From positions 52,073 to 116,072 of the forward strand of contig JAPLNM010000043.1 of the NCBI GenBank assembly GCA_026692845.1: a stretch of 64,000 nucleotides of DNA, written 5' to 3'. The notes beneath the pieces were generated by a model. The model had not been told where the DNA came from, ran no database searches, and saw only the letters and a list, made by a program, of their open reading frames with translations. Source of the stretch: Planctomycetota bacterium (GTDB lineage Bacteria > Planctomycetota > Planctomycetia > Pirellulales > Pirellulaceae). The translations under genes were made by a program, and so were the position numbers. Below, one piece after another: positions 1 to 9,171 of this stretch (positions are counted from its first letter, which is position 1; every line of letters begins with the position of its first letter).

Positions 1-57
1 CGCCGGTTCGGACGGAACGTCGTTCATCAGCTTGATGAATTCGGTGCTCTGTTCCAT
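1..57 (-). CDS. Possible 5' end of an unidentified gene, cut by the window edge
   Basis: Reading leftwards from an ATG at 55-57, 19 codons stay open to the window edge (begins MEQSTEF). No family can be recognised from so short a piece. The divergent layout with the dipeptidase gene at 310 would be normal, but the reading frame could be chance. The 250 bases between the two starts show no clear promoter or hairpin. Confidence 0.35.
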   Translation of the reverse strand, partial: MEQSTEFIKLMNDVPSEPA

Positions 58-309
58 TCCATGTTCTAAATCATACCCCACGCGCCAGTCCACTGCAAAG
101 TGAGAGCATTCGATGATTGGGACAAGTCCACATGCGCTAGATCAACGCGTCCTAGATGGTCGGTGGAATTTTCTTTTTCGCCTCTTGGTAGTTGCGAAAT
201 CGTGGGTCCGGCAGACAATAACAAACCATGAGGATCGCCCAGCTAGCTGCGCGTGAATCGACCTTTTACCAAGCCAATCTGACTTCATCAATAACGAAAG
301 TTTCCTTTC

Positions 310-1770
310 ATGTCACATCACGAGACGATTCGAAAGCTTGAGCCGACTTTGTTATGGAACGCCTTTGCTGACCTGAATGCGGTCCCACGAGGGTCAAAGA
401 AAGAGGCCGCTGTGACACGTTTTGTTGCAGAGCGTGGGCGGAAGATGGGGTTGGAGACCCAAGTCGATTCGATTGGCAACGTTCTGATTCGTAAACCTGC
501 CTCTCAAGGCTTCGAGGATCATCCGACCGTGGTGCTTCAGTCCCACATCGATATGGTTTGGCAGAAAAATTCTGATTCCGAATTTGATTTCGATACCCAT
601 GGGATCGAAATGCGGCTCGATGGCGACTGGGTCCGAGCCCATGGAACAACGCTCGGTGCGGATAACGGGATCGGTGTTGCGTCGATTTTTGCCGTGCTGG
701 AATCCAACACGCTGACCCATCCGGCCTTGGAGTGCATCTTCACGGTGGATGAAGAAACGGGCATGACGGGAGCCAAGTCCCTGGATCCCTCGTGGTTGAA
801 GGGGCGTGTTCTGCTGAATCTCGACACCGAACAAGACAACGAATTGACGATTGGATGCGCTGGTGGTGCCGATGTCACTTCTGTATCGAGCTATCAAGCA
901 CAGTCGCTGGACGCATCGTATGTAGGTAAGAAGCTTCTTGTTCGAGGGCTAAAGGGTGGCCATTCTGGGATGGAAATCCATATTGGGTATGGGAATGCGA
1001 ACAAGATTATGAATCGCATACTCGATGGGGCGAGTCATCGATTTGGATTGAGGCTTTCGTCGTTAGAGGGGGGAAGCTTGCGGAATGCGATTCCGCGCGA
1101 GTCGACAGCGATGGTGTACATTCCCAAGCAGCAGCTAGAGGGCTTTATGGCGTGGTTTGCACAGCTTAGCGCAGTGATCCAAGCGGAAAATGTTGTAACC
1201 GACCCTCTGTTGTTGATCGCATGCGAATCGCACGATGCAATGCCGATTTCGGTACTTCCCGTTTCGGTTCAGAAGACGCTTTTTGCAGCGGTTTTTGGCG
1301 TGGTCAGTGGAATCTACCGAATGAGTCCCTCTATCGGTGGTTTGGTCCAAACCAGCAACAATCTAGCTCGCGTGATCGCGCGGGATGGCGAGATTTCCGT
1401 CATGTGCCTTGCTCGAAGTTCGGTCGATACCGAACGCGACGCGCTTTCTGAATCACTTGCCTCTATCCTTTCGCAATTAGGTGGTCGAGTCACTGTCGAG
1501 GGCGAGTATCCTGGCTGGCAACCTGTTCCAACAAGCAATATTGTTCAAAAGATGAGTTCGCTTTACGAGGAGCTCTTTCATGAAAAGGCTCATGTTGCGG
1601 CATGCCATGCTGGATTGGAGTGTGGGATCATCGGTAGCAAGTATGCTGGCATGGAGATGATCAGCTTCGGCCCCAACATTCTGGGAGCTCATTCGCCTGA
1701 TGAGCGCGTTCAGATAAGCAGCGTACAAAAATTTTATCGTTATTTCTTAGAGACCTTGGCACGGCTTTAG
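310..1770 (+). CDS. pepD: Aminoacyl-histidine dipeptidase, PepD type (peptidase family M20C)
   Basis: A cytosolic metallo-dipeptidase of the M20C family, whose members cleave Xaa-His and other dipeptides using two zinc ions. The 486-residue length fits the family. Visible metal and catalytic residues include the HID motif at residues 79-81, the GADNG motif at about 117-121 with its bridging Asp, the catalytic VDEETG stretch at about 147-151, and a late GAHSPDE segment with the last His ligand. The insert typical of the lid domain (GGHSGMEI, about residue 216) is also present. It is a single-gene unit, with a long palindrome 25 bases after the stop. The family call is firm; the exact substrate range is not shown by sequence. 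Confidence 0.93.
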   Translation: MSHHETIRKLEPTLLWNAFADLNAVPRGSKKEAAVTRFVAERGRKMGLETQVDSIGNVLIRKPASQGFEDHPTVVLQSHIDMVWQKNSDSEFDFDTHGIEMRLDGDWVRAHGTTLGADNGIGVASIFAVLESNTLTHPALECIFTVDEETGMTGAKSLDPSWLKGRVLLNLDTEQDNELTIGCAGGADVTSVSSYQAQSLDASYVGKKLLVRGLKGGHSGMEIHIGYGNANKIMNRILDGASHRFGLRLSSLEGGSLRNAIPRESTAMVYIPKQQLEGFMAWFAQLSAVIQAENVVTDPLLLIACESHDAMPISVLPVSVQKTLFAAVFGVVSGIYRMSPSIGGLVQTSNNLARVIARDGEISVMCLARSSVDTERDALSESLASILSQLGGRVTVEGEYPGWQPVPTSNIVQKMSSLYEELFHEKAHVAACHAGLECGIIGSKYAGMEMISFGPNILGAHSPDERVQISSVQKFYRYFLETLARL

Positions 1771-1794
1771 TCGGCTCTGGTCATGGTTTGGGCT

Positions 1795-1842
1795 ACTCAT
1801 CTCGTACTCAGTCCGCCGCGGCGGACTGAGTACGAGATGAGT
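1795..1842. repeat. Perfect 48-bp palindrome after the pepD gene
   Basis: Two 23-base arms that are exact reverse complements meet at a central GC. As RNA this would fold into a very long hairpin just after the pepD stop (1770), so it may end transcription or protect the 3' end. There is no T run after it, so a classical intrinsic terminator is not supported. Confidence 0.8.
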
Positions 1843-2014
1843 GCAAAATAGCAATTTCCTCGCCGTTGGCTGCGGGTTAAACGGTTGTTCGTGCCTCCGG
1901 CGACCTCGCTGATTTGTAGCTGCAAATCTTGGCCCCGCCGGCATAAAGCCGACGGAGGCCAAGAAGAGTTCGTTAGCCTCTAATCAGCGAAGCGTTACTC
2001 GGTAAAACGGTACT

Positions 2015-2041
2015 CGTACTCGATGGCTGTTTGAACTGCGG
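2015..2041 (+). repeat. 27-bp dispersed repeat, copy 1
   Basis: The sequence starting CGTACTCGATGGCTGTTTGA is identical at 2015-2041 and 22890-22916, both in gaps after gene ends. It is short and without coding potential; function unknown. Confidence 0.75.
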
Positions 2042-2098
2042 CGTTGCCGATCGTTGATCAACGCGGTTCGAGGTAACTAAATGTTATAGCGCTAGGAA

Positions 2099-2135
2099 AC
2101 AAAAAAAGCGGGGGCATTTGCCTCCGCTTTTTTGT
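2099..2135. terminator. Intrinsic terminator, probably bidirectional
   Basis: A GC-rich stem (AAAAGCGG...CCGCTTTT with a four-base loop and one mismatch) is flanked by an A run on one side and a T run on the other. It lies 30 bases past the stop of the minus-strand RRM gene and is the best intrinsic terminator seen in the window. Confidence 0.8.
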
Positions 2136-2165
2136 TTGAATCGATTAAGAGATCGGCTGATCGGC

Positions 2166-2597
2166 TTAGTGATCGCGGTAAGGACGACGTCCACCGCCGC
2201 CTCCGCCACCACCGCCACCGCCACCGCCACCACCATCTCGGCGTCCACCGCCACCACCACCGCCGTAACCACCACCACCACCGCCGCCGCCGCCGTAGCC
2301 TCCGCCACCGCCGCCGTAACCACCACCGCCGCCACCTGTTCGAGGACCATTGTCCTTAGGACGGGCTTCATTACAGGAAATTCTGCGACCTGCAACTTCT
2401 TGTTGGTTCAAACCTTCGATTGCAGACGCCGCTTCATCTGGACTTGGCATTTCGACGAAAGCAAAACCGCGCGAACGCCCGGTTTCTCTGTCGGTAATAA
2501 TGCTAACCTTTGCAACTTGACCAAAACGGCTGAAAGCCTCACGTACCTCTTCTTCCGTAGCTCGGAAAGAGAGATTCCCTACATAGATATTCGTCAC
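2166..2597 (-). CDS. Glycine-rich RRM RNA-binding protein
   Basis: A small RNA-binding protein with one RRM fold at residues 3-80 followed by a low-complexity tail of GGGGGY repeats ending in a basic patch. RNP2 is seen as IYVGNL and RNP1 as RGFAFVEM. Such proteins in cyanobacteria and other bacteria bind RNA and are often cold-induced; that role is family knowledge, not shown here. I choose the GTG at 2595-2597, because the product then begins MTNIYVGNL as in relatives and GAGGG lies 9 bases upstream; an upstream GTG at 2616-2618 is the alternative. The tail is built from short GGN-rich repeats (2180-2340) likely to vary in length between strains. Confidence 0.9.
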   Translation of the reverse strand: MTNIYVGNLSFRATEEEVREAFSRFGQVAKVSIITDRETGRSRGFAFVEMPSPDEAASAIEGLNQQEVAGRRISCNEARPKDNGPRTGGGGGGYGGGGGGYGGGGGGGGGYGGGGGGGRRDGGGGGGGGGGGGGGGRRPYRDH

Positions 2598-2823
2598 TGA
2601 AACAAACCCTCGTATCACCTATGCCCGCCAATCTACCCGAGCATCCGATAAGAGCTATTATCAAGGAATCAAGTTGCCGAGTCAACAAGAATCTAAAAAG
2701 CTTTTTACTCAAAAAACCCTGGGGTTCTTGTCGGAATCGAAGAAAATCCCATTTTATTTTCCGCTTTTTGGTAAAAACCACGTCTTGTTCGGCTACTTTT
2801 GATTAAGCGGTTGGATCGCCGCG

Positions 2824-5136
2824 TTACGGAACTCCCCAGCGCTTTCGGAGTCCCCACTGCAGGACCAAATTTGCGACGATAGCGATAAACGCCAACCATG
2901 AGTCCAGGGTGGAATCGCCCAACTGAAATGTTTCGACCACCGTTTCGGTCGATTGACGCCGACGCTCCAATAGTCGGCTGATCAGGTTGGCCGTTTGGTC
3001 CGGGCTGACCAAGACGCCCCCGGCCGACTCATTGAGCTTGGCCAATTGACCCATCAACTGCCAATCCGGAAGCGGCTGCAAACTCTCGATACTCTGGTCG
3101 ATGACCACAAAGGGCAAACGCGCCTCGAGCTCTTTACCCTCGGATCCAACCGCCTTGGCTCTCCACTCGTAACGACCGGGTTCTTTGGCCCCTTCGAAGG
3201 CCAATTTCATGCTTGTCGCGTCGCGTGGGTTCAATCGATATTCACCGAGCTGCTTTTCCGAGGGTGCCTGATTCTCCTGGCGTCCTGCATCAAATCTCCA
3301 AAGCCTCAACGAGACCTCTTTGGGCATGGCTGTCTCTTTGCTCCCTGGGCTCCAGTTCATCATCAATTCGGCGGGTTGCTGCAAAAGCAAACGCCGTCGA
3401 TTCATCGTCAATTGCATCCCCTCTTCGACCGCTTCGCGTCGAAGTCCCCAAAGGGCGATCTGCCTCCAGAACTGCTTGAACTCCTTGACTTTGCCTTGCC
3501 TGAGCCACTGAAACGTCGAGTCGAATGCCAAGCTCATGACGCGGCCTTGGCCTGCGATCCCCGTGACCATCAACGGTTGGCCGGCGCTACCGATGGCAAG
3601 CACCTTTACCCCCGGCGCGTTCTTGATGCCTCCCCAGCGATTGGCCCCTGTCAATGGTTTGAGCTCCTTCCAAACCTCGATCAAGTTGCTTCCTGGTTCG
3701 CCGATCTGAAGCAAACGGTCGACCGCAGCGGGCACCATAGGAACGGCACCCTCATAGTGGTTTCTCAGGTCGATCGGCGCATTGCGGGGTTGGCGGATTG
3801 CCGCTCCCATCTGGATCGGGAGTAAGTCGTTGACGGGGGTGTTGTTCCAACCCCCGGCTCCGTAAGCATGGTAGCCGCCGAGCGTGACCAATCCGGCTCC
3901 GCGAACGACTTGCTCGGCGATCAATTGACTTCCTGCTGCCCCGATCGCATCGGAATCCAAATCCCCGAGAATGAACAGATCGTACACGCCATTTGAAAGT
4001 CGCTGGCTCAAGTCGATCGGCCATTTTTGGACCGGCTCTCTAGCGATCCACAACCGGTCGACCTGCATATCGGGTGACTCCAAGAGAGCATTGGCGATGA
4101 ATTTCGATTCCGTCCGAGGTTCGCCCTCGATGTACAACACCCTGGCTCCGCCCCCGCGTACATTCAAGTACGACGTGATCCGATTGTTTTCCAAAACCGA
4201 TTCTCCGTCGACTGGCTTGGCTTCGACCCACAGCTCATAAGACCCCTCATCGGGGGCCAGCATCGGCAACTGGAATGAAATCGCTTGGTCGCTCTTGGTC
4301 GGTCGAACCACGGTCTGTTCGACCAAGACAGGTTTGCCGTCCTTGCCCACGATTTTCATCGCGATGGTGATGTCTCGATTGGCCACCCCACGCGCTTTGA
4401 GCATCCCGCGCACATAGATCTGATTCTTGGTGTATGCGTCGAGTTGTTCGGGTACGCCTTCGACGGCAAGATCCCTGGCTTGTTCGCTATCGCCTCGGGG
4501 CCCAATCCCGATCAAATAAAGAGGAATATCCTGTCTTGCAAACTGCTTGGCGATCTGTTGCGGGTCGTTCTTGGCCGGCGATAGGGTCTGCGATCCATCT
4601 CCCATCCAAATCACGGCCATCAAAGGTGACGGAAAGCTGGTGCTTGATAGCTGGGTCAAGGGTCCACCTATATCGGTGCTTGCCCCTTCTGCCTTTTGGG
4701 GCAAGGCCGGTGGACTCAGTGCCGTCGATTCGACCTCGCCGAGGGACTGCAATTGGAAATCGTATACGAAGGGTGCGAACCGTATCTGTTTGCCCAATTG
4801 CTCTCGACTTGCAAACAATCCGTTCCAAACCTCAAGCTGCTGTTCCCATCGACTTTGGTTTCCTTCCCCCGCACTTAGTTGCATGCTCGAGGATTTGTCC
4901 ATCAAGACTGCGATCGTCCCGTCGGGCTCTCGCTGCTTGGTCCAACTGACCCCAGGCTTGAGGATAACGAGCATGAGCGAAAGGATCAGCAGCAATCGCA
5001 ACAATCGTAAAATCCATCGTTGCGTGCGCTTGAGCCCATGGGTGTCGATGACAAACACCCAGACAAACAGCAGGCCCAGTGCGATGAGCGTAACCAAGCT
5101 GTAGCTTCCAAAAACCGGGGAAAAGCTCCAGTTCAT
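2824..5136 (-). CDS. Membrane-anchored VWA / glutamine-amidotransferase-like protein
   Basis: A 770-residue protein with two N-terminal membrane spans (about 12-30 and 43-62) and one near the C-terminus (about 745-763), so most of it faces the periplasm. After the second span comes a von Willebrand A-like region opening with the metal-site motif DKSSSM. The middle part (LGDLDSDAIG to LVTLGGYHAYGAGGW, about 390-430) resembles the amidotransferase-like fold found in such planctomycete proteins, without a visible catalytic triad. Its ATG overlaps the stop of the 835-residue gene by 4 bases (ATGA), so the two are translationally coupled. It probably acts with the BatA-like and DUF58 partners; the molecular function is unknown. 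Confidence 0.8.
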   Translation of the reverse strand: MNWSFSPVFGSYSLVTLIALGLLFVWVFVIDTHGLKRTQRWILRLLRLLLILSLMLVILKPGVSWTKQREPDGTIAVLMDKSSSMQLSAGEGNQSRWEQQLEVWNGLFASREQLGKQIRFAPFVYDFQLQSLGEVESTALSPPALPQKAEGASTDIGGPLTQLSSTSFPSPLMAVIWMGDGSQTLSPAKNDPQQIAKQFARQDIPLYLIGIGPRGDSEQARDLAVEGVPEQLDAYTKNQIYVRGMLKARGVANRDITIAMKIVGKDGKPVLVEQTVVRPTKSDQAISFQLPMLAPDEGSYELWVEAKPVDGESVLENNRITSYLNVRGGGARVLYIEGEPRTESKFIANALLESPDMQVDRLWIAREPVQKWPIDLSQRLSNGVYDLFILGDLDSDAIGAAGSQLIAEQVVRGAGLVTLGGYHAYGAGGWNNTPVNDLLPIQMGAAIRQPRNAPIDLRNHYEGAVPMVPAAVDRLLQIGEPGSNLIEVWKELKPLTGANRWGGIKNAPGVKVLAIGSAGQPLMVTGIAGQGRVMSLAFDSTFQWLRQGKVKEFKQFWRQIALWGLRREAVEEGMQLTMNRRRLLLQQPAELMMNWSPGSKETAMPKEVSLRLWRFDAGRQENQAPSEKQLGEYRLNPRDATSMKLAFEGAKEPGRYEWRAKAVGSEGKELEARLPFVVIDQSIESLQPLPDWQLMGQLAKLNESAGGVLVSPDQTANLISRLLERRRQSTETVVETFQLGDSTLDSWLAFIAIVANLVLQWGLRKRWGVP

Positions 5137-7640
5137 TTGGCCTTACCCCGCTGCTTGCTGGAGTAGAATCGGCTGGACATGGTCTGCTCGGCCATGACCA
5201 TCATCGCCAATATCACCCATAGGAAAGGGGACAAATCGCGCCCGAATCGCCCCTCTCCAATCGAACTTTGGACTTCGCTTTTCTCCTTGGCAATGAGCAA
5301 ATTTTCGATGCCGATGGCCTTCTCCAAATCCCCTCGATCGACCGGATCGAGAGAGACTTCTTTTCGGTCGACATTGACGCTGAAACCTCGGACCATCAAT
5401 CCCCGCGCCCGAACCCCCCGAAGCCGATAATGGCCAGGTTGTTGGGTAAAACCATAGCTGATCAAATCGTCCTCGGATTCCACGCGTAGTTCATCGCCGC
5501 CGGGTTGCCGAAGTTCATAGGTCCTTGGGAACTCTTTGGTGTTGTTGCCCAAGACCGCCGTGGCTCCGACGTCGTAGTTCAAGGGATGCTTGTTCTGTGT
5601 GGCTAGATACCTGACGGTCCCGAGGAACAATGCAAAGCCAGGCCACGCATCGGAACTGGTAGTAAACAGCTCGCTCCAAGGGGCTTTGCTGGCCACCGAG
5701 GAAGGCTCCGGATAGGGGAGCGTCATGACGATGATCCGCCCCGAACCTCGCAACGATTCAATCATCATCGGCAATTCCGATTGGGTGTAGCTTGCGATCA
5801 CCGATGCGGCAGGATCCAAATCGACTAGATTCCAATGTTGGTACACCGGGTAGCTAACCCAAGGGATTTCTTCGGGTGGGCGTTCGAAGATGCCCCAGAT
5901 CGGATGGTTCGTCAATATTGGCCGAAGAGCCGTTACCGAACCGTCGAGTCCGGCCTTGGTGATTCCACGGATTTTTCCAGGCAACAAACTGGGCAACCCG
6001 CCCGGATCGCTTTTTTCCAACAGCGTACTTCCCGGTGCGATCGAAGTGCCGATCGGCAAGGGGGCTTGGCTCCCGATCGCGGCTGGTCCGAGAACCACCA
6101 GCAGTCCTCCACCATTGCGAACCCAACCGGCGAGTTTATCGGCCTCATCGGCGGTCAATTCCGAAGGATTGAATAACACGACGTTCGCGTATTTCGAGAA
6201 ATCGATCTGACCGATCCGACCCCCTGGTTCTACATCCACACTGCTGGCCGGTTCGGTGTTACCGCTTTGCTGTTGGCTCATGGATGGATCGAGCATCAGC
6301 GCGACGAGCTGCGCGTCGGTGTTGTCATTGCACAGAACCACCGATTTGCCCTGCTCGCGGGCTTCGATCGTCAGGTGATAAACATTGTCGATCTCCAACG
6401 GATCGGGTCTGGCTAATCGCAAAACCGCATGATTGGTTCCCTCGGATAAATCCTTCCAAGGAATCTGTAAGCTTGCCGAACCTTGGTCGTTGGACTGGAC
6501 GACCTGGCGATCCAAAAGCTTCGCCTCAGGGATTGTCCACTGTCCATCGCGCGCCACGGTCGACTTCTTTTCCAATGGCTCGGCAGCAAGTTCGACCATC
6601 AATTGCTCTTTGGTTTCGCCTTCGAGCGCTCGAAGTTCGGCTTGGAGGGTCACGCTTCCACCTGGAACGACACTCTCGGCCGAGAGTCGTAGGTTCTCAA
6701 GGGACCAGTTGCGAATCTCTTGTTGAGGGACTCCTAGGTCGATGATTTGCAGAAGGACTCGCGGAGGTTTTTCAACTCCGGGGGTCGGTCCGTTTGGGTC
6801 TTGGCTTGGACTGCCTCCTGTGATGAGGGTCGTTAGGTCTGCTTGGGCGGCATTGGACCAAGAGTTTTTCCGCATATCGGATAAGACATAAACCTCGCGG
6901 CGCTCGAGCTTGCTCTTTCTCACCGTTTCGATTCCGATCGTGATTCGATCGATCAAATCGCAGGCTTTCCCCTCGACGGAGATTCGATCGAGTTGCCGTT
7001 CGGCTGACAAACGGTCTTGATTGACCCGACCGGACGCGTCGTTACCGATGATCGCGATTTCGCTCCCTATCGGAAAGCGGTCCATCAACCAACTCGCCAT
7101 CTCCTTGGCATCCTCGAGCCTTGAATGATTGAGGTACTTATAGCCCATCGTCGGTGAGGTATCGACAACGATCGCCGCGCACAGAGGCCCTTGTTGATTG
7201 ACCAGGGGCGAATCGCTCGAGCGTCGCAGGACCGCTAAGCCGTAATACCCTGCTGCGGTCCAAAGTCCCATTGCGAGCACGAGCGGGATGGACATGGCGG
7301 CCAATCCACTTTTGCGTCCCCAAAGAACGATCGCGGCGAGCGAACTGAGCAGAGCAAGGATTCCGAGCAATCCAGCCAAAAGGCTATTGGCGAACAATCC
7401 ACTGGCCACGCGGGGGGCAGCCAAAGCGGCCGCGAGCATCAGCACGATGAGCACGCGCAAGGCGAGCAAAATCCAGCGTTTGACCGACCAGCCTCGCTGG
7501 GCTTCGACTGCCGTCTTTTTGACGAACCGAATCGCTGGAAACTCAAGCGTCTTGGGTTGCCTTCGCCCGAGCATGTGGAACAGGATCGGAGCCAATGCTG
7601 CAAGCGATCCGAGCAACAAGGAGATATGAAGGAAACTCAT
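5133..7640 (-). CDS. BatA-type membrane protein with VWA domain
   Basis: The N-terminus (residues 1-80) has the BatA/aerotolerance-regulator signature: a first span, the cytosolic stretch MLGRRQPKTLEFPAIRF, then a second span. Further spans follow at about 85-105 and 110-135. A VWA-like domain starts with VVDTSPTMGYKY, an altered metal site (DTSPT rather than DXSXS). A large periplasmic part and a C-terminal span (LSPFLWVILAMMVMAEQ) complete it. Planctomycetes commonly carry this protein after MoxR and DUF58 genes, where the set is thought to help fold or assemble envelope proteins. No MoxR ATPase gene is present here. It overlaps the downstream gene by 4 bases and follows the DUF58 gene by 18. 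Confidence 0.85.
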   Translation of the reverse strand: MSFLHISLLLGSLAALAPILFHMLGRRQPKTLEFPAIRFVKKTAVEAQRGWSVKRWILLALRVLIVLMLAAALAAPRVASGLFANSLLAGLLGILALLSSLAAIVLWGRKSGLAAMSIPLVLAMGLWTAAGYYGLAVLRRSSDSPLVNQQGPLCAAIVVDTSPTMGYKYLNHSRLEDAKEMASWLMDRFPIGSEIAIIGNDASGRVNQDRLSAERQLDRISVEGKACDLIDRITIGIETVRKSKLERREVYVLSDMRKNSWSNAAQADLTTLITGGSPSQDPNGPTPGVEKPPRVLLQIIDLGVPQQEIRNWSLENLRLSAESVVPGGSVTLQAELRALEGETKEQLMVELAAEPLEKKSTVARDGQWTIPEAKLLDRQVVQSNDQGSASLQIPWKDLSEGTNHAVLRLARPDPLEIDNVYHLTIEAREQGKSVVLCNDNTDAQLVALMLDPSMSQQQSGNTEPASSVDVEPGGRIGQIDFSKYANVVLFNPSELTADEADKLAGWVRNGGGLLVVLGPAAIGSQAPLPIGTSIAPGSTLLEKSDPGGLPSLLPGKIRGITKAGLDGSVTALRPILTNHPIWGIFERPPEEIPWVSYPVYQHWNLVDLDPAASVIASYTQSELPMMIESLRGSGRIIVMTLPYPEPSSVASKAPWSELFTTSSDAWPGFALFLGTVRYLATQNKHPLNYDVGATAVLGNNTKEFPRTYELRQPGGDELRVESEDDLISYGFTQQPGHYRLRGVRARGLMVRGFSVNVDRKEVSLDPVDRGDLEKAIGIENLLIAKEKSEVQSSIGEGRFGRDLSPFLWVILAMMVMAEQTMSSRFYSSKQRGKAK

Positions 7641-7658
7641 CGGTTTGGGCAGGCCCCT

Positions 7659-8555
7659 CTAAAATCGATTCCTTCGACTGATCAAATACTCCATCAACGC
7701 TTTGTCGTAAGGCACGCTGGTATCTAGCGGTACATAATCGATCCTCGACTGACTGAAACTGGTCTTCATTTCTTCCCTAAACTTCCGAACATTCTCTCGG
7801 TATTCTTCACCGATATCGTCGGCATTGACCGGTATCTGCTCGTCGGTTTCCGGGTCCCTCAGTTCGACAAGACCCTGGAAAGGGAAGTATACCTCGGCTT
7901 CGTCGAGCACATGGAACACGATGACATCGTGTCCGGCGTGCTTGAGCATCCGAACCGCATCGATCGAGGATTCCGAGTCGGTCAACAGATCGCTCATGAT
8001 CATGATCAGTGAGCGATGGTTGAGCATCGACATCATCTGTCGTATAGGGCCGCGTAACTCGGTCTTGCCCCCGGTCTTGAGCTTGATCAACAGGCTCAGG
8101 ATCGATGCGAATTGACTTCGCCGCGACTTGGGTTGAATGCTCGCTTTGATTTTCTGGTCGAAGGTGACCAATCCGATGGGGTCTTGCTGCATGAGCATCA
8201 GGTAAGAGAGTGCAGCGGCAAGGCAAATGCAGTAGTCGATTTTGTTCAGTTGTTGCCGATAGGTATAAGCCATCGAGCGGCTCGTATCCATCATGATGTA
8301 GCCGGTTAGATTGGTTTCCGACTCGAATTTCTTGACGTAGTAACGATCGGTTTTGGCGTAAGCCAACCAATCGATGTCCTTGGGGTCATCCCCATGGGAG
8401 TAGCGACGATGTTCGCTGAACTCGACCGAGAAGCCGTGGAATGGACTCGCGTGCAAGCCTTGCAAAAAGCCTTTGACGACCAACTGCGCGCGGAGATCCA
8501 ATCGCTTGATCTGCGAGGCTAGCTCAGGCTTAAGGTATTGCTCGACGGCAACCAT
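7659..8555 (-). CDS. DUF58 domain protein
   Basis: A 298-residue soluble protein with the DUF58 signature YSHGDDPKDIDWLAYAKTD (about 52-70) followed by a VWA-like fold with the metal motif MDTSRSM. DUF58 proteins are usually encoded with MoxR AAA ATPases and BatA-type proteins. Here the downstream partners are present and MoxR is absent from the window. It starts 9 bases after the QueD-like gene ends, suggesting one transcript from about 9.1 kb to 2.8 kb. The family call is strong; the biochemical role is not established. Confidence 0.9.
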   Translation of the reverse strand: MVAVEQYLKPELASQIKRLDLRAQLVVKGFLQGLHASPFHGFSVEFSEHRRYSHGDDPKDIDWLAYAKTDRYYVKKFESETNLTGYIMMDTSRSMAYTYRQQLNKIDYCICLAAALSYLMLMQQDPIGLVTFDQKIKASIQPKSRRSQFASILSLLIKLKTGGKTELRGPIRQMMSMLNHRSLIMIMSDLLTDSESSIDAVRMLKHAGHDVIVFHVLDEAEVYFPFQGLVELRDPETDEQIPVNADDIGEEYRENVRKFREEMKTSFSQSRIDYVPLDTSVPYDKALMEYLISRRNRF

Positions 8556-8564
8556 GCTTTGCTA

Positions 8565-9101
8565 CTAACGGTCTTTGGGAGCTGGGTCTTTGGGAGCTGG
8601 GTCTTTGGTCCATGGGAGTTGGCAATAACCCCACTGCCCATTGTTTTCATCGACGCCGATTTCGATCCAGTTCAAGCGATCGCCGATCTTCGGGTAGAGT
8701 TTGGTGCGGATTTGACTTGCGATCCATCCTGCAATCTCTTCGGCGGTGGTGTTGACGATCGGCAAAAGCATGCAGTCTTCTTTGGGCAAGACCCAGCGTT
8801 TTTGTTTGAATCGCAACACCACCTCGGTTTCTTGGACCTCGACGAGAATCATGGGATGATGCATCGCCACGAGCATATGATGATCCAATTGTTTGACCAG
8901 TTCGGCGAGTGAATCCCGAAACGCGATGAAGTCGATCACGTAGCGATTTTCGTCCAGATCGCCCGAAACCTCGGCTCGGAGCCCGTAGTTATGTCCGTGG
9001 AGACACTCGCAGATATCCCCGGCAAAGGTGATGAAATGGGCTGAGGAGAAGACGAGTTGCTCTTTGTGCAAAAGAACTCGAAATCCAGGTTTTTCCGACA
9101 T
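8565..9101 (-). CDS. queD: 6-pyruvoyl-tetrahydropterin synthase / 6-carboxy-tetrahydropterin synthase family protein
   Basis: The T-fold enzyme family that converts dihydroneopterin triphosphate to 6-carboxy- or 6-pyruvoyl-tetrahydropterin; the QueD branch feeds queuosine synthesis. Zinc ligands are visible as the His of FSSAHF and the HGH of CECLHGHNYG, with a Cys four residues before that first His as in QueD. The LDHHMLV segment and a late Glu (WIEIGV) are also typical. At 178 residues it is longer than many QueD proteins because of a C-terminal KDPAPKDPAPKD tail made by a 15-bp tandem duplication (8572-8608). No other queuosine gene is nearby, so the substrate choice between the two reactions stays open. 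Confidence 0.85.
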   Translation of the reverse strand: MSEKPGFRVLLHKEQLVFSSAHFITFAGDICECLHGHNYGLRAEVSGDLDENRYVIDFIAFRDSLAELVKQLDHHMLVAMHHPMILVEVQETEVVLRFKQKRWVLPKEDCMLLPIVNTTAEEIAGWIASQIRTKLYPKIGDRLNWIEIGVDENNGQWGYCQLPWTKDPAPKDPAPKDR

Positions 9102-9171
9102 CGTTTCAAAGCTTTCGTAACGGGATTCTGAGGGAGTTTTCGCAGCGCCGAATCACTTGGACTGAAACAGA

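Larger units (their letters stand above)
1771..2098. other. Non-coding gap with palindrome and dispersed repeat
   Basis: No convincing gene lies between the dipeptidase stop and the terminator of the RNA-binding protein gene. The gap holds a 48-bp perfect palindrome (1795-1842), a stretch with the inverted halves CCGCCGGC and GCCGACGG around 1930-1965, and a 27-bp sequence (2015-2041) found again exactly at 22890-22916. Confidence 0.7.

Noticed and set aside
2118..2600. Thr/Ala-rich or His-rich protein on the plus strand
   Set aside because: It is the antisense of the GGN repeats of the RRM protein gene; the minus-strand frame has clear RNP motifs.
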